This document shows positions 10,966-20,995 of a stretch of DNA of 64,000 nt, one piece after another. Both the position numbers and the translations under genes were made by a program. The notes below the pieces were generated by a model. The model searched no databases. It was not told the origin of the DNA and saw only the letters and a list, made by a program, of their open reading frames with translations. The DNA lies in contig NC_059084.1 of NCBI RefSeq assembly GCF_020497125.1, positions 39,564,399-39,628,398 of the forward strand. Direction: 5' to 3'. This stretch comes from Mauremys mutica. Its lineage: Eukaryota; Chordata; Testudines; Geoemydidae. Positions within the stretch are counted from its first letter, which is position 1; every line of letters begins with the position of its first letter.

Positions 10966-11999
10966 AAAGCTCTGTAATAGTCTTTAACAAAGAGTCACAT
11001 ACGGTCCCCTTGGGCGTTCCAGTTTATCTTGCCACACAGGCAAATGGACTATATGATATGAGGTCACTTTACACCTAAAATCACAACAATAGTCAGGTTA
11101 CTCCCAGTCAGTTGTACTCAGGTCTCAAACCAAAGACAGTGCCTGTAGCCAATCCTGTACAATTTATTAACTAAGAAAATAAATGAGTTATTTACAAGGT
11201 TAAAACAGGAAACACACACACACAAATAAATTAGTTTTAGGTTTTAAAGGGTCATATAAACTTCTATAATAGGCAGCTCTATATATCCTTTATGGCTGAC
11301 CCGTGCCAAGCACTATGGGGATCTCTTGCTAATGTTTAGGAATCTTTTCTGCTCAGAGTCCACTTAGCATAAAAATCCCAGTTTCTTCTTGTTAGGGATT
11401 TTTATCCCCTTCACCCCAGAATCCAGGCTGAAGGGATGAGTTCATGCACAGGCCTCTCCTTCCTGTAGAGAGAGAGGAATGTAACCAAAAAAGTCTCTGT
11501 CCTTTGGTGCTGCACAATGACTCATTTGCCTTCAGTGGACCATCTTGTGTGCACAATGAACACTTTACCTTAACTAATTATTTTGTTTCTGTTTGGTTTG
11601 TTACACAATTACAAAATTATAAATTGTTGCACAATTATAATGCAATCACTTTATACCATGGGATACAGGATTAATATATGCAGCATCCTACCAGCATTCT
11701 GTAAAGTTTAAACACTAAACACATTCCTATAACAATAATCTCTCTTTTAACTATACTAATCCACAGGCAAGCCAGACTGGTTTCCAGCTCTGGATGTGTC
11801 AGCTTTCAGTGCGGCCCTGGGACTGTGGCATGATCTGGCACCTAGTCTTCCAGTGTCTTAGTAGCATTACAACAGACAGAGATAGAGCTGACATGCTTTT
11901 CATTCCCCTCTTGGGTTAGACATGGGAGCCATGCAGAGCTTGTTTGTTTATGTACATAGGAATGTCCTTTGTATCCTCCTGAGAGATCTTAATGAAACT
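10966..11999. other. Intergenic, no gene recognised
   Basis: Includes a short (CA)n at about 11212-11225. No coding frame is supported. Confidence 0.5.
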
Positions 12000-12913
12000 T
12001 TTATAGAGATACTCTGCAATCCTCTCCTGAAGATTTTTTGGAACGGGCCTTATCTCTTTCCCCTTGGTAGGATGTTTTCTTATGCAACTCCACAGTGAGT
12101 TCAGTTGGTATCATTGTAGTAAACAGGCTAGCCGCATATGGCCCTGGGTGGCTTTGGCTCATTAGCAGCAGCTGTGTTCTCTCTTCCTTTGTAACCATCA
12201 GGTATGAGATATCAGCTAAAATTAACACCCACCATGGAAAATAGTGCCAGTGCTCCGTGCCATCGTCCTTGTACTCATACCCATGGAAATAGGAGCTGGA
12301 ATTGTTTCATGCAACCAATATTCCTTTCCCCTGCTTCACCCAGTGGGCCTTACTCACCAGGACTGGGGATAGAGAGCAGTGCTGTGCAGAGGTGCTCCAA
12401 AGCTGGCTAGCCAGTAAGCATGTCTTATAAAAAGTTTTGATGGGAATAAGGAAAGAGAGTTTTCCCTTTCCACTGTGACTGTAAATCCAGTGGCATATCT
12501 GTGTTTTTATCAGAAGTTGCTGCTTTTGTGGTCTTGAGATGGGCCCCCTCCATACACACAGAATATCTGACACTGAGGAGGAGGAGGAGAAAGAAGGGGG
12601 ACATAATCATCAAGATCTTGTAAACCAGTGCTGCATCAGAGAGTGAGCAAAGGGTCTGGAGGGCTGACATGGCAGACAGCATGGAGAAGGAAAAAGTGGA
12701 CAGGAGAAAGGCCCAGAACTACTAGCAGGACGTGAAAAGGAAGATGCCAAAGGCCATAAAGGGTCTTCTCAGGCAGAAAACCCAAAATCTACAAGACCCT
12801 GGTTGAACTACAGGTTCAAAATCCTAGACTCCCCAGGCTTTGCAGTCCTTGGAGAACTCCAGGGTTGCTGCTCCCTATGTGCTCTCTCCCCAAAAAACAT
12901 TCCACACAGCATC
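12000..12913 (-). repeat. Unrecognised, probably transposon-derived coding debris
   Basis: A minus-strand frame (12228-12001) reads VTKEERTQLLLMSQ with PGPYAASLF, which looks like decayed protein rather than random sequence. I cannot name the family. The remainder, including a GAGGAGGAGGAG acidic stretch near 12576, shows short broken frames. It ends exactly at the LTR that starts at 12914. Confidence 0.3.
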
Positions 12914-13730
12914 TGTCAGGGATCCTTCCCCACTCTGAACTCTGGGGTACAGATGTGGGGACCCACATGAAAGACCCCCTAAGCTTATGTTTACCAGCTT
13001 AGGTTAAAAACTTTCTCAAGGCACAAATTCCACCTTGTCTTGAACAGTATGCTGCCACCACCAAGTGATTTAAACAAAGAATCAGGGAAAGAATCACTTG
13101 TAGTCCTATTCCCCCAAAATATTCCCCCAAGCCCTGCACCTCCTTTCCTGGGGAAGGCTTGGGAATAACATCCTCACCAACTGGTACAGGTGAACACAGA
13201 CCCAAACCCTTGTATCTTAAGATCAATGAAAAATCAATTGGGTTCTTAAAAGAAAAAAATTAATTAAAGAAAAGGTAAAAGAATCACCTCAGTAAAATCA
13301 GGATGGCAAGTACTTTACACAATAACAAGATTTAAAAACACAGAGAATTTCCCCTCTAGGCAAAACTTTAAAGTTACAAAAACAGGGATAAACCTCTCTC
13401 TTAGCACAGGGAAAATCCATAAGCTAAAACAAAAGATAACCTAACACATTTCTTTGCTATTACTTACTATTTCTGCAATATTAGATGCGTAGCTTAGATA
13501 TGGCTTAGGTAGATGTATTTTCCCTGCCCTGGTTCCTTGTTGACTCTGGGAGACACAGACAAAAAACCTTCCTCCACAGATTTGAAAATATCTTCTCTCC
13601 TTATTGCTCCTTTTGCTCGGGTGCCACCCAGGTTATCTGAGCTTCTTAACCCTTTACAGGTAAAAGAGGAATTAACCCTTTACAGTGTAAAGAGGGATTT
13701 TATGTTACCCTTAGCTGTATGTTTATGACA
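12914..13730 (-). repeat. Gypsy 3' LTR (family A) of the Gmr1-like element
   Basis: On the minus strand it starts TGTCATAAACATACAGC and ends GGATCCCTGACA, giving a TGTCA...TGACA terminus. A polypurine tract (GATTTGGAGGGCA) lies just upstream of it in the element's orientation (13731-13745). It closely resembles the LTR at 1125 and the fragment at 39600, but is clearly different over much of its length from the LTR at 17655 at the other end of the same internal region. Confidence 0.8.
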
Positions 13731-13848
13731 TGCCCTCCAAATCATAGACAGTGCTGGACAGTCTGCTCCAACTGGCTGTGATTTCTTCCTGGAGCCCTAG
13801 ATGAAAACAGAATTAATAAGACACATGAACGTTTAGATATACTACTGA

Positions 13849-14509
13849 TTATGTAAAAACTAACAATATTTTCCACATTTCAAGGATGATTTTAACCAGT
13901 TGATTCTGGGAAATTTTCACAGGAGAATGCATCAGCCACTTTGTTAGACGCTCATGAAATGTGTTGTATTTAAAAAAAAAATCTTGGAGAGATAAACTCC
14001 ACCAAAGAAGTTTTTGGTTATTGTCCTTGAAGGTATGAAGCCACTTCAGCGCAGCATGGTCAGTTTGCAGGTGGAAATGCCGTCCCCAAACATATGGGCA
14101 CAGCTTCTCCAGCACATATGCAATGGCATAACATTCCTTTTCACTGATTGACCAGTGGCTTTCCCTCTGAGAGAGTTTTTTTGCTGAGAAACACGACAGG
14201 ATGGAATTCTTGATCTGGTCCCTCCTGCATTAAAACTGTTCCCACACCATGCTTGGGCACATCTGTGGTTACTAGAAATGGTTTGTCAAAGTCTGGGGCC
14301 CTTAGCACAGGGTCAGACATGAGTGTCGCCTTAAGCTGGTTAAAGGCCTTCTGACACTCATCAGTCCACTGAACTGCATTTGGCTGTTTCTTTTTGGTTA
14401 GATCTGTCAGTGGGTGGCGATTTGGTTGTAGTGTGGTACAAATCACCTGTAATATCCGGCCAAGTCTAAGAAGGATTGGACCTGTTTCTTTGACTTTAGG
14501 ACCAGCCAC
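13849..14509 (-). pseudogene. Gmr1-like gypsy RNase H (broken)
   Basis: Two frames give the RNase H segment. VLMQEGPDQ and FHPVVFLSKK lie in the first (14509-14141). HFHLQTDHAALKWL lies in the second (14115-13849); TDH is a hallmark of gypsy RNase H. The two frames differ by one register, so a frameshift lies between them. In transcription order this domain is last, directly before the 3' LTR. The function was degradation of the RNA strand during reverse transcription; it is inactive now. Confidence 0.8.
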
Positions 14510-15234
14510 TTTTGAATAGCATTCACTTTGGCCTTTAGGGGGTTGATAGCTCCTTCACCCACCTGGTATCCAAGGTAAGTCACTCTGTTTAGGCATATTT
14601 GACACTTTTTCGCCTTAACAGTTAGTCCTGCCTCCCTTATGCGCTTGAAGACTTTTTGCAGATGTTCCAGGTGTTCTGCCCATGAATCAGAAAAGATGGC
14701 CACATCTTCAAGGTAGGCTATGGCAGATTCTTCCAATCCCAGTAGGAGACCATCTACAAGTTTTTGGAAGGTGGCGGGTGCATTTTGCAGCCCGAAAGAG
14801 AGCACATTAAATTCATACAGTCCGACATGGGTGATGAAGGCTGACCTTTCCTTGGTGGATTTATCTAGCAGTACCAGCCAGTACCCCTTGGTTAAGTCTA
14901 AGGTAGAGATGAACTGGGCACATCCCAGTTTCTCCAATAGCTCATCTGTGTGTGGCATTGGATAGTTGTCTGGGCGAGTTACAGCATTTAGCTTATGGTA
15001 GTCCATGTAAAAGCGTATTTCCCCATCTGGTTTGGGAACTAGAACCACTGGAGATACCCATGCACTGTCAGAGGGGTGGATTATACCCATCTGTAGCATA
15101 TCCTTGATTTCCCATTCTACAGCAGTTTGAGCATGAGGAGACACCCGGTAGGGATGGACTCTAATTGGGTGAGCATTACCTGTGTCAATGGAGTGGTATG
15201 CCCGTTTGGTCTGTCCTGGGGAGGCTGAGAACAT
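14443..15234 (-). pseudogene. Gmr1-like gypsy reverse transcriptase (broken)
   Basis: A frame of about 263 codons carries the RT core in order: VSPVVLVPKPDGEIRF, FISTLDLTKGYW with its catalytic Asp, and LSFGLQNAPATFQKLVD. The catalytic box then reads AYLED where gypsy RTs have YxDD, so one metal-binding Asp is replaced by Glu. It ends with a primer-grip/thumb region (NRVTYLGYQVG). The next domain, RNase H, is in a shifted frame. It follows the integrase instead of preceding it. The protein cannot be made intact. Confidence 0.88.
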
Positions 15235-15270
15235 CGGCGTGAAGCTAGTGAACAGGTCCTTGATTTGCTG

Positions 15271-16211
15271 TCACTGCATACGCCCAAGGGTCATGCAGAG
15301 GTTCACCTCTTTCACGCCACTGTCACTTTTTCCTTTGTAGTAGACACCTTTAGGCCACTCAGTGTCATCTCCTTCCTGGGCTGTAAACTGAGAAACCTTT
15401 AATTCTCTGGAATAAAAGGGCTTTAGAGAATTAACATGGTACACTTTAGGCTTTAGGTTTGAGATGGGGGATGCTATGAGATAGTTAACAGCTCCCAGGC
15501 ACTCTTGGACCGTGAATGGCCCTTCCCAAGATGCTTCCATCTTACAGGCCTGGAGCGCCCTCAAGACCATAACCTGGTCCCCTACTTTGAAGGAACGCTA
15601 TCTGGCATGTTTATCATACCAAGATTTTTGCTCTTCTTGAGCCTCTTTTAGGTTTTCTCCAGCAACGGCTAAAGAGTCTCAGAGGGTGTTTTGTAGGTTT
15701 TTTACAAAGTCCAGAATGTTAGTTCCTAGAGAAGGTGTAGAACCCTCCCATTGCTTCTTCACCAACTGTAATGGCCCCTTAACTTCATGGCCATATACAA
15801 GTTCACATGGTGAAAACCCTAAACTGGAAAGAGCAACTGCTGCAACACTAGGTCCCAATCACTGGAGTGCTCATTTATGAATTTACGTATCATGGCCCCC
15901 AAAGTTCCATTAAACTTTTCCACCAGGTCATTTGTTTGATGGTGATAAGGGGTGGCAACCAAGTGGGTCACCCCACGATCTTCCCACAGGCTTTTCATGG
16001 TGTCTGCCAGGAAATTAGTTCATGAATCTGTAAGGATGTCAGAGGGCCAACCTACCCTGGCAAAAATGTCTGTTAGTGCCTGGCACACACTTTTAGCCCT
16101 GGTGTTTCTTAGCGCTACTGCTTCCAGCCATTGGGTAGCAAAATCCATGAAAGTCAGTATGTACTGCTTTCCTCTGTGTGTCTTCTTTGGGAAAGGACCC
16201 AGAATATCCAC
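15271..16211 (-). pseudogene. Gmr1-like gypsy integrase core and C-terminal domain (broken)
   Basis: The core begins at MDILGPFPK and runs through ILTFMDFATQWLEAV, holding the first catalytic Asp. A stop falls at about 16020 (LTDS then stop). Beyond it the core continues in the translation as ATPYHHQTN and then LVEKFNGTL, with the catalytic Glu, near 15900. A frameshift separates this from the C-terminal frame (15570-15271), which has WEGPFTVQE and VYHVNSLKPFY, the chromodomain-like tail of gypsy integrases. RT follows in the same frame after a stop at 15271. Confidence 0.82.
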
Positions 16212-16289
16212 AGTTACTCACTGAAATGGGTCCTCACATATGGGGAATGGCTGGAGAGGGGCTTTGACCTGGTCTTGGGGCTTTCCCAC

Positions 16290-16589
16290 TCATTGGCACA
16301 CCTCACAAGACCGGACATAAGTAGAAACATCCTTGCTCATTCCCTCCCAGTGGAATGACCTCCCCAAACAGTCTTTGGTCCTGTTCACCCCAGCATGGCC
16401 ACTAGGATGATCGCGGGCTAAGCTCAAGAGCTTTACCCCGTACTTAGTTGGAACTACCAAATGTCTCTGAGGATGCCAGTCTTCCTGGTGTCCACCAGAA
16501 AGAGTTTTCTTGTATAAAAGTCCTTGTTCTACAACAAACCAGGATTGGTTAGAAGAGCTGAGAGGCGGTGGGTTGCTCCATGCCGCCAT
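16290..16589 (-). pseudogene. Gmr1-like gypsy integrase zinc-binding domain
   Basis: A frame of 99 codons ends in an HHCC-type zinc module: DHPSGHAGVNRT, then SFHWEGM, then SCEVCQ. This N-terminal integrase domain binds DNA ends and multimerises the enzyme. It precedes the integrase core in the same frame, separated by a stop at 16290. Its position, 5' of RT, is the key sign of the unusual pol order. Confidence 0.82.
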
Positions 16590-16628
16590 CCAAGCTCCCT
16601 GGAGGCTGTCATCTGCTTCCTGCTCAGC

Positions 16629-17156
16629 CTAGAACTGTTCCCTTGATGCTGGAGACATCAGTGCCTCACTGGATTGTGGACCTGAGGTTGGTCCCTCTGG
16701 AAGCGATGCAGGTGATGGGGCTGTTTCTGTTGATGGTGAACCGCTCTCCGCTGCTGCACTATGTGGTATTTCAGGCTCTGGCTGAGCCTCTTGTGTAGGG
16801 TTATCTGCTGCTGCTGCCAGTGCAGGATCGGTGGTGCCCTCTGGTGTTGAAATTGTAGATGGGTTTGCAAGCACTGGACTCAGTGCTGGCAATGGTTCTG
16901 GTGCTGGCTGCTTCGACAGTTCCGGTTCTGGGACTGGCTTTTGCTGAGTCTCTGGGACTGGATCCACTACTGCAGTTGATGGCAGGGAATCCAGTTCCAC
17001 CACCTCTGTCTGGGTCTCTGGTAACACAGACGGGGCCATGGTGGAAGGCTCAGGAACAGGCATAGGTGTGAAGGCTTGCTTAGCCTGGCTGCTGGTGACC
17101 ATTCCCACCCTCTTGGCTAGCTTCACATTTTTGACCAAATCTTCCCCCAGCAGCAC
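16629..17156 (-). pseudogene. Pro/Glu/Ala-rich pol linker
   Basis: A 175-codon frame, low-complexity and rich in P, E, S and T (VPEPST, PVPETQQKP, PEPLPAL), lies between protease and integrase. It is in the same frame as the flanking domains, interrupted by a stop at each end. No known fold was recognised. It is probably a spacer of the polyprotein and has no independent role that can be argued from sequence. Confidence 0.6.
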
Positions 17157-17165
17157 GGGAATGGG

Positions 17166-17530
17166 TTAATCATCATAGGCTGCAAAAGTCCACATTCCTG
17201 ACCAGCCCTTGTACTGGACAGGCAACTCAGCTGTAGGCAAGTTTAAAGATTTTGACATGAATGGTTGAATCATCACTTGGGCCTCTGGGTTGATGAATTT
17301 GGGGTCTACTAAGGATTGGTGGATAGCTGATACCTGTGCTCCAGTGTCCCTCCACGCTGTAACCTTCTTCCCGCCCAGACTCACAGTTTTCCTTCGCTCT
17401 GAGGGTACCTGGGAGGCATCTGGGCCTGAGGACTTTGGGTGTGACTCTGCTGTAATGAACTGCAGTCTGTTGGGGTTCTTGGCCTTCACATGCCCCAGCT
17501 CATTACATTTAAAACATCACCCAGCTGACT
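17166..17530 (-). pseudogene. Gypsy zinc-knuckle remnant and aspartic protease
   Basis: At the 5' end a zinc-knuckle-like stretch CFKCNELGHVKAKN is readable; the last Cys of the CCHC pattern is not present. It leads into a retropepsin-like domain with WRDTGAQVSAIH, whose DTGA is the catalytic motif. Almost the entire gag upstream is missing: only about 120 bases separate this from the primer-binding site. The frame continues into the linker after a stop near 17166. Confidence 0.75.
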
Positions 17531-17636
17531 GCTCACTGGGGCGAGGTGGGTTGCTGGAGACTGGTGTGGTGGGACGATGCTTTCTAAGCATCTAAAAAGG
17601 AGGAAAAAAAACCTTACTGGCTTTTGGTTGAAAATA

Positions 17637-17654
17637 ATCCCACCACTGCCACCA
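17637..17654 (-). other. Primer-binding site
   Basis: On the minus strand, TGGTGGCAGTGGTGGGAT follows the 5' LTR directly. TGG pairs with the CCA end of a tRNA primer. A near-identical site follows the LTR at 39845. Confidence 0.75.
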
Positions 17655-18527
17655 TGTCAGGGTTCCTTCCTCACTATGAACTTTAGGATACAGATGTGGG
17701 GACCCGCATGAAAGACCCCCTAAGCTTATTTACCAGCTTAGGTGAACAGTAAGCTGCCACCACCAAGCATGTTCCAAATCTTAGGGGAAAGCCACTTGGA
17801 ACTCTGCCTTCCCCCAACTATTTCCCAAGTCCCTAACCCCCCCCTTTCCTGGGCAGATTTGAGACTAATTCCTCCCCCCTACCAAGTCCTTACACCCCTT
17901 TTCCTGGATAGGCTTGAGAGTATACCCTCACCAATTAGTCCTGGTGAACACAGATCCAAAATCCTTGGATCTTAAAACAATGAAAAATCAATCAGGTTCT
18001 TAAAAGAAGAATCTTATTAAAAGAAAAGGTGAAGTTCATCTCTGTAAAATCAGGATGGAAATAACTTTACAGGGTAATCAGATTTAAAGAGCCCAGAGGA
18101 ACCACCTCTAGCCTTAGGTTCAAAGTTACAGGAAAACAGGGATAAACCTCCCTCTAGAAAAGGAACATTTACAAGTTGAGAAAATAAAGATAAAACTAAC
18201 ACGCCTTGCCTGGCTGTTACTTACAGGTTTGAAATATGAGAGACTTGTGCAGAAAGATTTGGAGAACATGGATTGATGTCCGGTCCCTCTTAGTCCCAAG
18301 AGCGAACGCACACCCAAAAACAAAGAGCACAAACAAAAGCCTTCTCCCCCACCCCCAAGATTTGAAAGTATCTTGTCCCTTTATTAGTCCTTTGGGTCAG
18401 CTGTCAGCCAGGTTACCTGAGCTTCTTAACCCTTTACAGGTAAAAGGATTTTGGTGTCCATGGCCAGGAGGGATTTTATTGTATTATACACAGGAGGGTT
18501 GTTACCCGTCCCTTTATAGTTATGACA
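17655..18527 (-). repeat. Gypsy 5' LTR of the Gmr1-like element (divergent subfamily)
   Basis: On the minus strand it starts TGTCATAACTATAAAGG and ends AACCCTGACA. It shares its outer ends and blocks such as TTTTACCTGTAAAGGG with the LTR at 12914, but the first 90 bases and several inner parts are different. The two LTRs are therefore not simple age-matched twins. Confidence 0.8.
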
Positions 18528-18987
18528 TGGCCATTTTCTGATAAAACTTTATTGCAGTCCTGACACTTGCTTGTGATCCCCATGTTGACTCTGAGAATCT
18601 CTGCCTACATGCATCCACTACAAATCCACATTCTTCCCAGCTCTGAATCTCAAGGTCCCATGTGGCCTTTGTGAATCTTGGGAACTCTGCAGAATAAGGG
18701 CTGCAGGCAGATAAATGGAGACAGTGGTTATAGAGGGATATTTTGTGAGCAGCACATTACTATTCCTTCACTCCAGGATTAAAGATACCCGCTGTTGGGA
18801 TTTCTCTGGTCTGCTGAAGACACAGAATTTAGAAAACGAAGGAAATTCCTAACGAACATGTCTCTGTTAATGCAGAGTTATTCTTTATTTCATATCAGTA
18901 ATTTAAGGAGGAAATAATTATAAGTGCATCATAAATATTATCCTTATTATTGATATTTTCCCTGCAGGTATACTGTAAAAATACTGA
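18528..18987. other. OR4-like pseudogene upstream region
   Basis: No feature other than AT-rich sequence just before the pseudogene. Confidence 0.4.
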
Positions 18988-19554
18988 ATGGACCAGCAGA
19001 ACCTTACCACCACCATGACTGAATTTGTTCTACTGGGCCTCACTCAGAATCATGAGCTACAGTATTTTCTTTTCATGGTCTTTTTCACTGTCTAGATCAC
19101 CACCTGGCTGTGAAACTTCACCGTCATCATGACTGTGATTATTGATCACCATCTCCACACCCCCATGTACTTCCTGCTGGGCAATTTGGCTTTCCTAGAC
19201 ATCAGTGACTCATCGGTAAATGCTTCCAAATTGCTGTTGAATCTCCTCTCCCAACGCAAAACTATCTCCTTCAATGAGTGCATCCTACAGATGTTCTTCT
19301 TCCACTTCATTGCTAGTGCTATGGTCTTTTTTCTTGTGGGGACGGTGATTGATCAGTATGTGGCCATCTATAAACCACTAAGATACTTGACAATCGTGAA
19401 CCCTGGCATGTGTATGGGTCTAGTGACACTGGGGTGGTTGGGTGGATTGGCTCACTCTGCTCAGATGGCAATAATTTGTGACGGTTTATTAAAATTTAAG
19501 CCCCTCTACTCATGCTCTGAATATAAAGCATTGTTCAGTATTGATATTGGTTAA
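18988..19554 (+). pseudogene. Olfactory receptor pseudogene, OR4-like
   Basis: The frame starts MDQQNLTTTMTEFVLLG, in the style of OR4 receptors, with a glycosylation site at N5. Two in-frame stops in TM1 (TAG at 19093, TGA at 19111) break it. It then reads on through LHTPMYFLL, a TM2-TM3 segment, and a degenerate VIDQYVAI in place of MAYDRY, so the Arg of the DRY motif is lost. After about TM4 the sequence no longer resembles an OR and stops at 19554; TM5-TM7 are missing. It is clearly non-functional. The 141-codon frame that starts at 19129 is only its open middle part. Confidence 0.9.
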
Positions 19555-19716
19555 AGCCCAGAGGCAAAAATAAACTTATTCTTAGGGTAATGAGGTTAAT
19601 GCATCTTGGTAATGAGTTTAACATAGTAAGTGATACAAACCTTGGACTACAAAATCTTAAATGAGGTATCTATCTAGCTAACTGCCCCTCTGTTGCTAAC
19701 TATCCTTCCCTCCACA

Positions 19717-19750
19717 TTCTTTCTTTCTTTCTTTCTTTCTTTCTTTTCAC

Positions 19751-19781
<31 letters not shown>
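19717..19781. repeat. (CTTT)n and (ATCT)n microsatellite
   Basis: About 30 bases of TTCT repeats are followed by about 31 bases of ATCT repeats. Confidence 0.95.
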
Positions 19782-19782
<1 letters not shown>

Positions 19783-19798
19783 CATCATTATATGATGG

Positions 19799-20170
19799 GT
19801 GAATATGGGTTTTCCAGAGTGCTGCTTTGAGGTACAGAGTGCCACAAAGTACCCAAAGGAGTTACTGGAACTGACAATAGCCATGTACATTGGAGTTATC
19901 GAGGAACCCCCAGAGATGGAGGTATATTTAGAAGGGGTAGTAGGAAGTGGCCCAGGGTCAACAGATATTAGTCCAGTTGTATTGCCAGAGTCTAGGTCAG
20001 CATGTTTCAGTGGGATCCCTGCTGATCCAGTGGCAGAACCCTCCTGGGCTGGGACCTGGTGGAGTAGGGTAGGCCCCGGTCCTGCTACCGCTTGTAGCCA
20101 ATCCTTGTATCCTCAAGTGAAGGATGACTTAGGGGTTCACTCCTCCTCCCTTTATAGCCCAGCCAACCTT
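19799..20170 (+). repeat. Long-LTR family, copy 1 (truncated)
   Basis: The plus strand holds a frame whose end matches the frames at 35.8 and 52.0 kb. YPKELLELTIAMY parallels TKELLGLPLTVY of copy 2. The tail GVVGSGPGSTDISPVVLPE parallels GGLGSSPGTANSSPVALLPE. It is followed by the shared block CTGGGCTGGGACC and GTGGAGTAGGGTAGG. The frame begins at a GTG, not an ATG. The minisatellite found in the other two copies is absent. Its protein, if any, has no recognised domain. Confidence 0.65.
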
Positions 20171-20214
20171 TGAAATGTGTTCTATAGCTGGCATTATGCA
20201 AATGCTCAGGCTAC

Positions 20215-20440
20215 ATTATCGCAAGATCCATTTGGGCCTTATAATCTATGAATCTACAATCTATGTTCTTTACTATAGTTTCAAACAATTTGCCTGGGAC
20301 TGAAGTTAAGTTTACTGGCCTATAATTACAAGGATCTCCACTGGAGCCTTTTAAATAATTGGTGTCACATTAACTAACCTCCACTCATCTGGCACAGAAG
20401 CTGGTTTTAGTGATAGTTTACATCCCACAGTCAGTAGTTA
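20215..20440 (-). mobile_element. CR1-type LINE fragment (RT start), antisense
   Basis: The minus strand reads GDPCNYRPVNLTSVPGKLFE, the conserved first RT motif of CR1 ORF2. It is short and flanked by unrelated sequence. Confidence 0.7.
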
Positions 20441-20819
20441 AGTTTTGCAAAGCACCTAGGCACCTAACACCTACTGAAATTGATGGATCCTTTTGAAAAT
20501 CCTACCAGGCACTGAATGCTTGTAAAAATCTGACCTTCCATATAGATGTAGCAGTATTGGTTATGAAGTTATTTATTCAAATATAGTCACTTCCCTTGAA
20601 TTAGGTATCACAATGTAGTGGATTTACTCAATCACTGCAATTTGAAATGACTAGGTGAACTTTAAATGTAAATTCACAGGAATAAGCTATATCAGTTTAA
20701 ATATCTTCATATGGGTATAAATGTGTACACATGAAAGACTAGCTTAATTTAACTGCATAGCTACAAAATCACACTCCTAATTAAAGAATTCAATCAGTAA
20801 TGAAGGTAGTTAGCAATCT

Positions 20820-20995
20820 GAACAATTTTCCAAGGATTGTGGGGGGCAATTTTAAAATCAAGATTGGATATTTTTCCCTAAAATATATTTTAGTTCAAAC
20901 AGAAATGAATACAAGGAAATTTTATGTCCCTGTGTTATACTAGAGGCCAGACTAGATGATCACAATGGTCTCTTCTGGCTTTAGAATCTATGTAT
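20820..20995 (+). mobile_element. CR1-like LINE 3' end
   Basis: Contains TTTAAAATCAAGATTGGAT and AGACTAGATGATCACAATGG, the latter ahead of CTTCTGGCTTTAGAATCTATG. A second copy of the same 3' end lies at 37430-37605, so this is a dispersed LINE tail. Confidence 0.75.

Noticed and set aside
19129..19554. 141-codon OR-like frame taken as a short gene
   Set aside because: It is the open middle part of a pseudogene that has two upstream stops and lacks TM5-TM7.
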